NCBI GenBank assembly: GCA_018384175.1
Contig: JAHAZB010000017.1
Location: 1-61,235 of the forward strand
DNA length: 61,235 nucleotides
Reading direction: 5' to 3'
Source of the DNA: Eubacteriales bacterium
Lineage (GTDB): Bacteria > Bacillota > Clostridia > UBA1381
How positions within the stretch are numbered: the first letter of the stretch is position 1; each line of letters opens with the position of its first letter. The notes below the pieces were generated by a model, which saw only the letters and a program-made list of their open reading frames with translations, was not told the origin of the DNA and made no database searches. Both the position numbers and the translations under genes were made by a program. Below, in pieces: positions 49,375-60,008 of this stretch.

Positions 49375-51253
49375 TATCCTCTCTCCGATTTCTCTTATGT
49401 AAAGTATCAGGTTGCGAATTTCTTATAATTCGTTCGGCTGGTGTCCTTTTCTGATAAAAGCTGTTCTTAGCCCTTCTGTTTACCGCAGCCGGATCACGTC
49501 GGCCTTTGACGTATTCAGGATTCACACGCTCTGTATTTTCGGTATGATTTTCTCTAACTCCTACCGTTCGTTCTGTACTGCTTCTATCGTATTTAGAGTT
49601 TACCTTGCCATGATGTTCTGAGCGTTCTTCCGCCGTTTTTATTTCCTGTGTAGTATTCGTGTTATTTCCAAACTCAAAGGCATTTCCTTTTCTGACACGT
49701 ATATCATTCGCCTTTCTCACCATATCGTTCTCCCTCCTTGGTACATCACTTGAAATTTCGTTATTTGATACACCTACCCTGTTAATATCACCGCCTCTGG
49801 TATGATGTGCGATGTTTCCATTTATCACGCTACTGCTTTTACTGCCCTGAGGCATGCCTTTAACGCCTTCGTTATGAGTAACCGGATTCATATTATTTCT
49901 TACAACTTCTGTTTTTTGATTAGCATTCATACTTCCTGAAGTATCCCGTGACAACGGAGGTCTTGCAGGTGTTTGCGATTTACCTATATTTGTATCATTA
50001 CCGCCCATCGCTCCTTTTTGATTATCCCTGCTGTATCTTGTCCCAACTTCGCTTGTTCTTCTTTCAGATGCTTTGGTAGCTCTCTCGTTCGGTGTACCCA
50101 TAGCACCTACCGAGCTTTGTCCGCCCTTAACCGTATCATTTTGTTTATGAGCTTTCGGTGTTGAGTGTACTGTTTCACTGCCTTGTGTTGCGGTATGATT
50201 TGTGTTTGTACCTACATTCGTATCACCTACACTATTTGAAGAAGAATTATTGTGATTTACATTTCCACCACGGTTAACTGTAGAGTTGTGCGTACCTGGA
50301 CGATAATGCGAGTTATTTCTACCTCCACGATATCTGCCGCCGGTGTTTCTTCCACGATTTGCACCGCCGCCATTTTTTGTTCCGGAGATACTCTTACCTA
50401 TGGCAGACGACATCACTTTTACCGCCATCATTGTCATCATTCCCGGAAGTCTTGAACCGATACCGTCACCTGTTTGGGCTGGGTTTAAGCCTATTTTACC
50501 AATGTGGCTATCAATCTTTCTTGCAACACGAGTTAGTGCTACAACAAAAACAAGCCATACAAGTACATTTCCTGCAGCCAATCTTGACATTGCCGACATT
50601 ATAAGCTTCAAAAATACAATGTTCATTATCATCATTACGAGCATTGAGCAGTACATTCTTACCCAGCCCTTGAATATATCGTTTGTGTTTCTGCTTCCAC
50701 CCATTGAAAAAGCAAGTGGGGCAAAGAATGTAAGTACACTTGTTATTACGTATCGCTCTCCTATTTCAAATAAGAGCTTTACCATCTGTACCATTAAAAC
50801 AACACCTACGATGATAACTAATAGCCACTTCGCATCAGCGGCTAATGCAAACATACTCTCGTCAGGTGTTTTTACCTCTATGGATGCAGGAAGTGCCAAT
50901 AGGTCTATCACCTTACTTGTTATCGATAATCCTATATCACATATCTGTCTTGATGACAAAAGAAGGAACGCAAATACAAATGTTCTTAAAAATATAATCT
51001 TTGGATCCTCTGCCTCAAATCCGATTCCTGATACCATTGACTTTAGGAGCTGAAACACAAGATTACCTATAAGCAGCGCCCAGCCTAATGCAATAAATAC
51101 TTTAACAATATCAGAGATTATCGGTGCAGTACTCTCAAAGTAGGACAAGTCCATTGAAAGAACACCTATAAGCTCCCCCGATGCGTATGACATTATATCG
51201 ACCATTATCTGATACAGCCATTCTACCAAGCCTTTTAGTATCGGTTCTAACAT
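49358..51253 (-). CDS. VirB6/TrbL-like polytopic protein with long low-complexity tail
   Basis: N-terminal multi-TM region; Asn/Gly/Ser/Arg-rich hydrophilic C-terminus. Confidence 0.8.
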   Translation of the reverse strand: MLEPILKGLVEWLYQIMVDIMSYASGELIGVLSMDLSYFESTAPIISDIVKVFIALGWALLIGNLVFQLLKSMVSGIGFEAEDPKIIFLRTFVFAFLLLSSRQICDIGLSITSKVIDLLALPASIEVKTPDESMFALAADAKWLLVIIVGVVLMVQMVKLLFEIGERYVITSVLTFFAPLAFSMGGSRNTNDIFKGWVRMYCSMLVMMIMNIVFLKLIMSAMSRLAAGNVLVWLVFVVALTRVARKIDSHIGKIGLNPAQTGDGIGSRLPGMMTMMAVKVMSSAIGKSISGTKNGGGANRGRNTGGRYRGGRNNSHYRPGTHNSTVNRGGNVNHNNSSSNSVGDTNVGTNTNHTATQGSETVHSTPKAHKQNDTVKGGQSSVGAMGTPNERATKASERRTSEVGTRYSRDNQKGAMGGNDTNIGKSQTPARPPLSRDTSGSMNANQKTEVVRNNMNPVTHNEGVKGMPQGSKSSSVINGNIAHHTRGGDINRVGVSNNEISSDVPRRENDMVRKANDIRVRKGNAFEFGNNTNTTQEIKTAEERSEHHGKVNSKYDRSSTERTVGVRENHTENTERVNPEYVKGRRDPAAVNRRAKNSFYQKRTPAERIIRNSQPDTLHKRNRREDNGKPK

Positions 51254-51271
51254 TTACTAAATCACCAGCCT

Positions 51272-51640
51272 TTACATTTGACCTGTTGTTATATCAATGC
51301 GATTCAAACCGCTTAGTAATGGCTGTACATATGCTAGAAAAGCTCCTATACCATTTATAATCGCCCATGCTATCCAAATTCGTTTTAGCCAATCTACCGA
51401 CTGGTCAACCTTTTGCTGATTATTTGACAGTTTCATACCGACAACACATACCGTAGTCATAAGTGCAGCTAAAACTGTACTGATAGCCGCAATCTTATTG
51501 TAAATATCAATTATTATTCTCCTTGCAACAGTCCACATATCTTCAACACCAGCGTTTTCTGCAAAAACAACTGTTGTAAACATAACAATAATCCATAATA
51601 CATTTATCAGTATTTTAACAAACACTCTCGTCCTTTTCAT
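51272..51640 (-). CDS. VirB2/TrbC-like small membrane protein
   Basis: Signal-like N-term and two TM segments beside VirB6. Confidence 0.6.
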   Translation of the reverse strand: MKRTRVFVKILINVLWIIVMFTTVVFAENAGVEDMWTVARRIIIDIYNKIAAISTVLAALMTTVCVVGMKLSNNQQKVDQSVDWLKRIWIAWAIINGIGAFLAYVQPLLSGLNRIDITTGQM

Positions 51641-51668
51641 ACCATCTGCCTACTCCTTTCTCAAATTC

Positions 51669-52052
51669 CTAACACAAATATAAAACCAACATCCTACACA
51701 CATATCCTATAAAACCAACAAATGCAAGCGGAACACTTTTCTTTTTTGTTATTGAAGCATATACAAGCGAAATAACAAGTACATAAAAAATAATGGTTGC
51801 AAGATTATATATCCCGACACTTGCACCCAATACAGCTATGTACTTTATATCTCCACCCTTTAAGTTCTGGTATTTGAGTGCTATAAAGAAAAGAGGAATT
51901 GCAGGGAATATAAATCCTGCAACCCTCTCATAGATACTGTTGCTGCTAAAAAGCGTTCCAACTACAAAAATAAGGAGTATCTGCCAATTTGGTATCTGTC
52001 TATACCTTAGGTCTGTTATTCCTGCAATAAATAGAGGTATATACAGCATCAA
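51669..52052 (-). CDS. A24 prepilin peptidase (CpaA-like, short)
   Basis: ITDLRYRQIPN and KGGDIKYIA active-site Asp motifs. Confidence 0.8.
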   Translation of the reverse strand: MMLYIPLFIAGITDLRYRQIPNWQILLIFVVGTLFSSNSIYERVAGFIFPAIPLFFIALKYQNLKGGDIKYIAVLGASVGIYNLATIIFYVLVISLVYASITKKKSVPLAFVGFIGYVCRMLVLYLC

Positions 52053-54121
52053 TCTGCACCAGAGAAATCATCATCGTACATCACACCATTTATGGTAATT
52101 GTTCCGACAAGCTTCTTACAGAACTCAATATTTCCAACTCCGCCACCATTTATGTAGATATCAAATGAATGCGAGACTGGAGTTGTTTCACTGCCTGCTA
52201 ATTCTACAGGAGTATAAATCTTTCTTGCACCAATCTGCGATACTCTGCTTTGTGGTAAAATAAAGTTAATGTTTCCATTCTTTTCCATAGATACTATATT
52301 CCCTTGTGTGCCGAGGCTATTAGTCATTGTCCATGGCAGATATACAGTTGCTCTATCAGGTGCCCTGACTACACTCACTGCTCTTCTATTTTCTCCCCAA
52401 TTATTACAATCACCAATATTTGAAATGAGGTTTTGTGTTATTCCGCAGTTTAGAAGTAGCTCAAATCCATAACCCGACTTAAATGTATCCGGCGATATTG
52501 TTGCATTTGCATTCAGTATGGCTCTGTAAGTGAAGGTATGCGTACATATCTTGTATTTCTGTCTTCCGCTGGGATAGTATCCGTTCGGAATCTTATGCGA
52601 CTCCGTTTCTGTCCATTCAATTACACCGACACATGCACCATCCGGAAAAACCGTTACAGTCGGATCAGGTATAATTATGTCATCATCTCCTCCACTGTCA
52701 CTTCCATCTGTGTTACAGAATACTTTTATTGTTTTATGCGGGTTATTTATATCCAACATAATATTAACCTTATTGTCTACGCCCTGCTTTTCTACACTGT
52801 CGTCATCAAGAATAATATCCCATCGGTCTATATAATAGCCATTAGGCTTTACAAGTTCGACATCTACAGTTGTGGGAATATCAGGGAATACCTGACTACC
52901 GCTAATTGTTGTTTCTGCAATCAATACTTCTGTTTTCAAGCTATAATACTTAACATCTACCGAAGTATCCGTGCCTATGAAGCTACTATCAGATACATAA
53001 CACTCAACATTCAAATACTTACTCGGTGTATTTCCGCTAACCTCTATTTTAGGGTTTAGCTCTGTGCCATATGATTCAATAGTACCATCAGGTAACTGAA
53101 TGTTCCAACCTTCTATACTATAACCTCTCGGTGCAGCTAAACTCGCACTTAAAGTCGCCTTTTCATCACCGGATAGTTTTGGACCTGTAATAGTACTTGA
53201 TGATATCACCTTATTTCTTGCACTATCCCAATACCTAACTTCGACACCCGTTTCAGTTTTAGGATAACATTCAATGTTCAGAAACTTTTCAGGTAAATAA
53301 TTGGAAAGTCCTATATCAAGAACCCTGTCCGTTCCGCTGTACTGGATTGTTTTGTCCAACAGATACACATTCCAGTTTGAAATGGTATAGCCCTCAATAT
53401 CCTCAATCGTAACTATATGCTGAAGTATTTGGTCTGGTTCCTTTAGCTGTCCTACATTTATCGTGTTTTCTTTTATGATTTTATTAGCCGGTGTATCCCA
53501 ATACCTTACATGTATCTTTGCTTCCCTCATAGGTTTTACAATAACCTTTACTGCCGTGAAATACCAGTACGCACCTTTAGGGAACCACTTATTTGTACCT
53601 TTTATCTGATGGTTTCCGTTCTCCGACCACGGATCGCAGCATCCGTTTTTTACCTTTTGGTTATTCCTGACCGACAGATAGAATATCGTCTCGCCGGGTA
53701 CAGTACAGTCAATGCTTTCAGTTTCAAGAACATTGTAATTATATACCTTGTAATGGTCGCCCAAACTCCCGAAACGTTGCCAGTCCCATTCAACCAGCTT
53801 ACCGCCCGGGTTATTATCATGGCTCAAGTCCTCGAACGTTATTTTATCTCCAACATAACAAACAAGCTCCGTAAACGGTACGGAGCAGTCATAGCCAGCA
53901 TAACTTATTGCTTTATCAACTATTTCACCGTTTGATATTCTGTTGACAGCAAACTGTGCAGTAGGCTTTTCAACCCTTACATTTTTTGTATTTCTAATCT
54001 CCATGTTCCTGTAATCGCTTTTTGCATTTTCTGAACTCCAAGCTGCCATTACATTCATTGATGAAGATGAAAAAATGACTGCCATTAAGACAGTCATTCC
54101 TCTTTTAATTATCTTTTTCAT
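52049..54121 (-). CDS. secreted protein with three tandem domains
   Basis: Signal peptide; repeated V(R/K)Y(W/Y)..............G...GY.I..W.+.L.D.....G units. Confidence 0.8.
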   Translation of the reverse strand: MKKIIKRGMTVLMAVIFSSSSMNVMAAWSSENAKSDYRNMEIRNTKNVRVEKPTAQFAVNRISNGEIVDKAISYAGYDCSVPFTELVCYVGDKITFEDLSHDNNPGGKLVEWDWQRFGSLGDHYKVYNYNVLETESIDCTVPGETIFYLSVRNNQKVKNGCCDPWSENGNHQIKGTNKWFPKGAYWYFTAVKVIVKPMREAKIHVRYWDTPANKIIKENTINVGQLKEPDQILQHIVTIEDIEGYTISNWNVYLLDKTIQYSGTDRVLDIGLSNYLPEKFLNIECYPKTETGVEVRYWDSARNKVISSSTITGPKLSGDEKATLSASLAAPRGYSIEGWNIQLPDGTIESYGTELNPKIEVSGNTPSKYLNVECYVSDSSFIGTDTSVDVKYYSLKTEVLIAETTISGSQVFPDIPTTVDVELVKPNGYYIDRWDIILDDDSVEKQGVDNKVNIMLDINNPHKTIKVFCNTDGSDSGGDDDIIIPDPTVTVFPDGACVGVIEWTETESHKIPNGYYPSGRQKYKICTHTFTYRAILNANATISPDTFKSGYGFELLLNCGITQNLISNIGDCNNWGENRRAVSVVRAPDRATVYLPWTMTNSLGTQGNIVSMEKNGNINFILPQSRVSQIGARKIYTPVELAGSETTPVSHSFDIYINGGGVGNIEFCKKLVGTITINGVMYDDDFSGAD

Positions 54122-54125
54122 ATAC

Positions 54126-54989
54126 TCATTCCTCCCATTCTATCAATGGATAAGGCAATGAAAGCTTTTCGGTATATGTATATTCCCTTTGCTCTCCGCT
54201 GCATTTTCTAAGCACTGTAAGCTTATATGATACATCCATGCCCTCTGTCGGTTTGAATTTCTTCATATTCTCTCTTGTTGAGTAAAAAGCTCTGCCGACA
54301 GAAACGATTGTGTTATCAGTTAAAGTGAGGCTCTTAAATTCATCTCGATTATATTTCTCCCAGCCTACAATAGCACCTTCGTCTTGTTCAAATTCATTAA
54401 ATTCTATAGGCGAAATAAATTCTATTTTGTATTCATAATTAGGACATTCTCTTTCAAACTCTCTTGCATTCTCAAGCGTTATCCAGAACATTCTTCTATC
54501 CCATTCTGACTCTGGAAAATTGACCTTTATTTCAGGTTCCGGGAATTTTTCTATTGCACCGGGTGATGTTATCTTAACGCATCTTGCACTCTTATCCCAA
54601 TCCACATCACAATAAAGCAGTTCTGAGATATATCTTAATGGGACAAATGTTCGCTCTTCTTTTACTATTCCGTATGTATCAAACACTACCATTTCGTCGT
54701 TTATGAACGCCTTTGCATTACCAATAGTGTATTTTATAGTGTCCTTTTCCTTACGTATAGTAACCGTTCTTGTATTGTTGTCCCAGTCAACTTCTGCTCC
54801 CATAGCTTCTGAAACGAATCTTATCGGGACCAGAGTTCGGTCTCTTGCATCAACGAATGGTTGAGCATCAGGGAACATAACCTCATTACCGTCTAATGTG
54901 ACAGTGATTTTTGAATCTTCTGCATTCACAGGAATACATACCGCAAAATTCATTGCGATACATAAAATTATCGAAAGTATTTTTTTCAT
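54126..54989 (-). CDS. copper amine oxidase N-terminal-like domain protein
   Basis: ITVTLDGNEVMFPDAQPFVDARDRTLVPIRFVSEAMGAEVDWDNNTRTVTI ... FVPLRYISELL. Confidence 0.9.
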   Translation of the reverse strand: MKKILSIILCIAMNFAVCIPVNAEDSKITVTLDGNEVMFPDAQPFVDARDRTLVPIRFVSEAMGAEVDWDNNTRTVTIRKEKDTIKYTIGNAKAFINDEMVVFDTYGIVKEERTFVPLRYISELLYCDVDWDKSARCVKITSPGAIEKFPEPEIKVNFPESEWDRRMFWITLENAREFERECPNYEYKIEFISPIEFNEFEQDEGAIVGWEKYNRDEFKSLTLTDNTIVSVGRAFYSTRENMKKFKPTEGMDVSYKLTVLRKCSGEQREYTYTEKLSLPYPLIEWEE

Positions 54990-55179
54990 AACAATCCTTC
55001 TTTCTTATTCAAGTTTTATTAAGTTTTGAAGGCCTTCTTGCCCCCATAATAAAACAGTATTTTTAGCTTGTCAAGAACTTTTTTTATTTATGTACTTCAC
55101 AAAAACATAAATCGCATAAGTAAGCCATTTTTCGCACTTTACGGCTTAAAAAAATTTATTTTTATGTACTTCCGTTTTT

Positions 55180-55644
55180 CTAATCAACCCTATAATTTGT
55201 AGATGATATTTCAAACGGAATTTTTATCTTTCCGATAAGGAATGAGAACAAACTATCTGCCTCTGCATATCCCTTCACAGTAAATACAGCCGGGTTACTT
55301 GTACCCGATTTACTGCTTATATATAGCTTGTATGCTTCCCTTGTACCTTTCATTTTTCTAAGTGAACTATCAAGGCCTGTATTGTCTGTTATATACTTCT
55401 CGAACTGTGTCTTTGCCTCAGCTACATTAAGGTTTATTATCTTATCCTGTCTGTACGAATCACCCATTGCGTATTCTACAGCACAATTTACTGACCTCTG
55501 CAGTTGATACTCTATATCCTGCTGCAGTATATGTATTCGGAAATATTCACCTACTGTAACTGTAATTGATATAACCACAAAAACGAGTATCATTGTAAGT
55601 AATGTTCCTTCTCCGCGCTTTTTTCTCATTAACAATGACATCAC
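55180..55644 (-). CDS. TadE-like/pseudopilin protein
   Basis: KKRGEGTLLTMILVFVVISITVTVGEYFRI hydrophobic N-terminal helix. Confidence 0.65.
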   Translation of the reverse strand: MMSLLMRKKRGEGTLLTMILVFVVISITVTVGEYFRIHILQQDIEYQLQRSVNCAVEYAMGDSYRQDKIINLNVAEAKTQFEKYITDNTGLDSSLRKMKGTREAYKLYISSKSGTSNPAVFTVKGYAEADSLFSFLIGKIKIPFEISSTNYRVD

Positions 55645-55647
55645 TCC

Positions 55648-56355
55648 CTATATCGCAAGACATAGCATCGTCCCCATAAACAATAGCGGTGCAAATGCTA
55701 ATGGTTGCTTTTTATCATACTTTTTCAGTATTACTGCAGGAAGATAGATTGCACAGCCGATAAATGATGATACTGCCATACAAAATACCGTTCCATAGTC
55801 GCTAAACAGGATGTAGATAATGAGGATTATATCAAAATCCCCATTACCTATTCCCGGAAAGGATATAAATGAAAACACTGTTTTGAAAAGTACAATGGTT
55901 AAGAATAACATTAATATATCAAAATGCTCGCTATTACAATATAGCATATATGCTTTGAAGATACCTGTAAGAATTACACCTATATCCAATAACGCCGCAT
56001 ATATCATCTGCTCTTTTGTATCCTCAATTGCATATATTGCCATAAAGAAAAGTGCTATTGCAGAAAGTAATGCATAATTGAGACTATATTTCAAAAAACA
56101 AACATAGCTTATAACAAATGCTGTACCCATATATAGCTCGCTTATAAAGTGGCAAGCGTCTATGTTCTTTTTGCACTTTCTGCATTTACCCAAAAGCGTT
56201 AAATAACTGATAATCGGTATTAAATCGTACCATTTGAGAGTGTATCCGCAAGAATCACACCTTGACCTACCCTTGTACCAATCTTTTCTTGAGAAGATAA
56301 CATTTATGAAACTACCGATGCATGCTCCAAGCATAAATATCATAGCATAAATCAT
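55648..56355 (-). CDS. A24 prepilin peptidase/N-methylase (PilD-like)
   Basis: CDSCGYTLKWYDLIPIISYLTLLGKCRKC and GNGDFD. Confidence 0.92.
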   Translation of the reverse strand: MIYAMIFMLGACIGSFINVIFSRKDWYKGRSRCDSCGYTLKWYDLIPIISYLTLLGKCRKCKKNIDACHFISELYMGTAFVISYVCFLKYSLNYALLSAIALFFMAIYAIEDTKEQMIYAALLDIGVILTGIFKAYMLYCNSEHFDILMLFLTIVLFKTVFSFISFPGIGNGDFDIILIIYILFSDYGTVFCMAVSSFIGCAIYLPAVILKKYDKKQPLAFAPLLFMGTMLCLAI

Positions 56356-58538
56356 CAGAACACCACCGTTGTAACGCCCTTATTATCAGGTGCATCTACT
56401 ATCTTGTATGTCACATAAATAACTTTATCTCCAACTGTGTAATACCTGTTGTAGGTTCCTGTATTAAGCCCACTTATATCACTGCAATACCAACAGAAGT
56501 TTTGTCCGTTAGTGTACACTGAAACTGCCGCATCACCTATTGTGCTATCATACTCTTCAAATGCCTCTAGTGTTGTGCCTGTGTTCTGTGTTCCGCTTGC
56601 TGTTTCTGTATTCTTGATAATTACAATGTCATTAAGTCTGATTGCATTTATCTTTTCCCTTACATTACTATCAAGCTTATTTGTTCCGATTACATTATCC
56701 TTAATGTTGTATCCAATAGGCAGGTTATCCTTACCAAAGTCGATAACATCCTGAACAGGTACTGTATCAGTATCAGCAGGCGGTGTCAAAACCTTATTGC
56801 CAATAGCGACACTTGATACAACATTACCATCTCCTGTTTCCTTAACAACGGATGCTCTGTAATATTCCTTTGCAGCAGGTGTTTGTAGATCTTTTACACC
56901 AGCAATAAATTTACTGTTACCAACTGCTATGCAAAAGCAATCTTTCTCAGCTTTTGTGCTATCAACAGTATAACCTGTCGGACCTTTAGCAACAACTCTG
57001 CCGTCAGTATCAGTTATCGTATACCACATTTCTGAGTAGTTACCTACATAGGACCAATAACACTCGACTTTTCTTCCATTATCAAACACATTATCAATAA
57101 ATCTTCCACTCCACTCTTTAGGCGATGATAATGACATAGTTTTAAATGAAGAACATGCTTGGAATCTCGATGCATTGTAATAATAACCATCCTGACCTTC
57201 ATTTCCGTTTGATACTTGGTCAAGAATTATATCCTCGGATACAACAAATTTATCTTTACTGCTTATATTGACATAGTTTAGCATCTGCTTATATACCGTA
57301 CCATAGCTTGTACTTTCATATACATATGTATTTCCGTTCTGACACCGTATAACAACCAGTTTTCCGTTATATAGTGCATAGTTCCAGTTCAAGTGCGTTG
57401 ATCCATTTAACTCTACCATTGCAACCTGCCCTGTATTTGTTATAATATATTTTTTCCCTACATCAACTACAGGTGCTGACAATCCTTCTTCTCTATACTT
57501 ATTGACATTTACACCCGCAAGTTGTGTAATTGTATTACCTGTCTGATATCTAGAGTTTGTATCAAATGAATATGTCTTAACTGTTGTAAAATTCCCTCTA
57601 TCATTCTCCAGAATTTCTATATCATCATAATATGTTATTACAGTCCCAGCTTCATCATAAATTGGGTAATTGGTGAAACGAAAATATAGATTATCTGATC
57701 CTGGGATTTTGTACGCACTAATGACCGGTGTGTCTACTGTCACAGTCTTATATGACGTATATCCGTTTCCGACATTAACGTCAGTCGTAGCTGGTCCAAC
57801 CGATGAACCATATTCTGTATTTTTCCCTGAGAAATACATCTCTTTAAGTATGGTTGCTTCAATTCCATTTGAATAATATCTGTATGTACCGCTTCCGTTA
57901 TAGTACCACTCGTTAGCCCAGTAAGGCTTGCCATTATGTATCACAGGCCAACCGCCTTGATTTTTTGAATCATCTTCTGACACGATTATCATTCTTTTTT
58001 CTTCTGTTATGAACATATAGTCATTGTAATCATCCCATCCGCTTACTTCATACTTAGCATTTGGCTTAATAATGTACATAAGCCTTGAACCTTTGCTCGG
58101 CTCAACTGTTATGTCGGATACATTATCTATATTTGCTCCGGCATTCCAACTATAATCACTCCAAGGCGAACAAAAGTCTAAAATTATATAACTATCATCG
58201 GTTGCAAGAAGAAGATAGCAATACAAGATACTAAGATTAGTCCTGCCGTTCTTTCCGTTGTTAGATAATTGCAATTCGGCTATTGCGAAGAAATAATTAT
58301 TTCCAAGTTCCGGCAGTGGATACATCAAAAGCTTTCCCATATCCATTGCTTTTTGTATTCTGAATTCTTCTTGTCCGACACTTGTTGTAAGGTACGGAGA
58401 CGGTGCCCAGAACTCATACTCTTCTGCTTGTTCTACCACCTCTACATCAGCACTTACAAACGTTGAAAACATCGTAAATGTCATTATAAGTATCAATAAT
58501 ACCGATACAATTCTTTTCATCAAAATCACTCTCCTCAT
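56355..58538 (-). CDS. large exported hypothetical protein
   Basis: Signal peptide MKRIVSVLLILIMTFTMFSTFVSA. Confidence 0.75.
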   Translation of the reverse strand: MRRVILMKRIVSVLLILIMTFTMFSTFVSADVEVVEQAEEYEFWAPSPYLTTSVGQEEFRIQKAMDMGKLLMYPLPELGNNYFFAIAELQLSNNGKNGRTNLSILYCYLLLATDDSYIILDFCSPWSDYSWNAGANIDNVSDITVEPSKGSRLMYIIKPNAKYEVSGWDDYNDYMFITEEKRMIIVSEDDSKNQGGWPVIHNGKPYWANEWYYNGSGTYRYYSNGIEATILKEMYFSGKNTEYGSSVGPATTDVNVGNGYTSYKTVTVDTPVISAYKIPGSDNLYFRFTNYPIYDEAGTVITYYDDIEILENDRGNFTTVKTYSFDTNSRYQTGNTITQLAGVNVNKYREEGLSAPVVDVGKKYIITNTGQVAMVELNGSTHLNWNYALYNGKLVVIRCQNGNTYVYESTSYGTVYKQMLNYVNISSKDKFVVSEDIILDQVSNGNEGQDGYYYNASRFQACSSFKTMSLSSPKEWSGRFIDNVFDNGRKVECYWSYVGNYSEMWYTITDTDGRVVAKGPTGYTVDSTKAEKDCFCIAVGNSKFIAGVKDLQTPAAKEYYRASVVKETGDGNVVSSVAIGNKVLTPPADTDTVPVQDVIDFGKDNLPIGYNIKDNVIGTNKLDSNVREKINAIRLNDIVIIKNTETASGTQNTGTTLEAFEEYDSTIGDAAVSVYTNGQNFCWYCSDISGLNTGTYNRYYTVGDKVIYVTYKIVDAPDNKGVTTVVF

Positions 58539-59047
58539 TATTCATTTTGTCTTGACTGTTTCTTATCTTCCATAATGAGCTTTTTTAATTCCTCCTCATC
58601 CTCAATAATTGAATTAACACCTAATCGTTTTAGATAACAGTACATACCGCTATATTCAATCGGCTCTTTAGTGTATTCTCCATCTATCGCTGCATCAAAG
58701 AATTCCTCAAGCTTTGATTTGCCGACTATGTTATAAAAGCCATCAGGCATATATGGAATTGTACCTTTCCCCTGTTCATGAGGATTTTCCTTTAAGCCGT
58801 GTTCTTCGATAAATTCCATACATTCGTCATACGAGTCGAACAATATGAGAATAGATTTCTTGACATCCATACTGTTCCCAATTATTTCCTTATACTGTTG
58901 TATCTCGCTTTCACTGACTTCAATGTTTGTATATTTATCTGTCCCCGTTGTTAGTTTTATTGTCAATATTGAAACCGCAAGAGCTACAAGAGTCCCTGCC
59001 GTTATGCCTATTACAAGTTTCTCTTTTTTACTGATTTTGTTCTTCAT
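58538..59047 (-). CDS. membrane-anchored hypothetical protein
   Basis: N-terminal TM. Confidence 0.65.
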   Translation of the reverse strand: MKNKISKKEKLVIGITAGTLVALAVSILTIKLTTGTDKYTNIEVSESEIQQYKEIIGNSMDVKKSILILFDSYDECMEFIEEHGLKENPHEQGKGTIPYMPDGFYNIVGKSKLEEFFDAAIDGEYTKEPIEYSGMYCYLKRLGVNSIIEDEEELKKLIMEDKKQSRQNE

Positions 59048-59048
59048 A

Positions 59049-60008
59049 TTAACCCTTTCTTACATGCAACATATACTTATAATTACCGCCGATTGTGTTC
59101 CCGTCTTTATCCTTTAAGCTATCCTTTATAAAGATATAGCACTCACCATCACTCCATACAGTTTTTGGCTTAACAGTGAGGATATTCCCATTCACACCGA
59201 TGTCAACATCTATTAAATCACCATTACCGAACGCATCATTTGTTGCAAAAATACTACTATATGCGCTGTTTGCTGAAATATCATTATCGAACTCAATCAC
59301 AACAGCTTTTGTGTTCTTCACATTGTAAGCTTTCCCTATTTCTGCAAAGTGATTTTCAGCATACTTTATATCTATCTCCATATCGTATTCCTGGCTCCAG
59401 TCAAAAGTAACAGCCTTCACTTTTACTGTCCCTTTTTCTTTAAGAGTCAGAACTCCGTTTTGGTCTATCGTTGCTGCTGTTCCAAACGCATACCATCTAA
59501 GTGCCTTTTCAGTTGTTTCTTCAGGATAGAATGTAGGAATTAACGCTACTGTTTTTCCTGTCTCAAAGACAGCTCCCTCTTCCGGTGCAATGGTTATCCT
59601 GTCAGCCTTGCATGTGTACCTTGTTACATTTACTGTTACTACATCTTTTTTTGCTGAACTGATTTTGGATATAGCATATATCTTACATGTTCCGATACCT
59701 ACTGCAGTTACAACTCCGTTATTATCGACTGTTGCAACAGTGCCGTCAGAAGAATGCCATCTGACGTTTGCATTTGCTTTTGTCGGATATGGTCTTACAG
59801 TCAGCTTCTGCGTTGTCTTTTCCATTATAGTTATTACATCTACAGGCTCGTTGTCCTTTAGTATGAACAACTTATACAGCGCAGCACCATAGTCCTCATC
59901 ATCAAAGTATTCATAGTATTCATCATCATACTCTATATACGCATATGTAGGTGAGCTGACAAGCACTGTTGATATGCAAATAAGTAAAATTAGCAATATT
60001 TTTTTCAT
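59049..60008 (-). CDS. secreted Ig-like (Big_2) protein
   Basis: VRWHSSDGTVATVDNNGVVTAVGIGTCKIYAIS, second Ig-like repeat. Confidence 0.85.
   Translation of the reverse strand: MKKILLILLICISTVLVSSPTYAYIEYDDEYYEYFDDEDYGAALYKLFILKDNEPVDVITIMEKTTQKLTVRPYPTKANANVRWHSSDGTVATVDNNGVVTAVGIGTCKIYAISKISSAKKDVVTVNVTRYTCKADRITIAPEEGAVFETGKTVALIPTFYPEETTEKALRWYAFGTAATIDQNGVLTLKEKGTVKVKAVTFDWSQEYDMEIDIKYAENHFAEIGKAYNVKNTKAVVIEFDNDISANSAYSSIFATNDAFGNGDLIDVDIGVNGNILTVKPKTVWSDGECYIFIKDSLKDKDGNTIGGNYKYMLHVRKG

Noticed and set aside
50343-51053. + strand ORF opposite VirB6-like gene
   Set aside because: Shadow ORF of the TM-rich sense strand.
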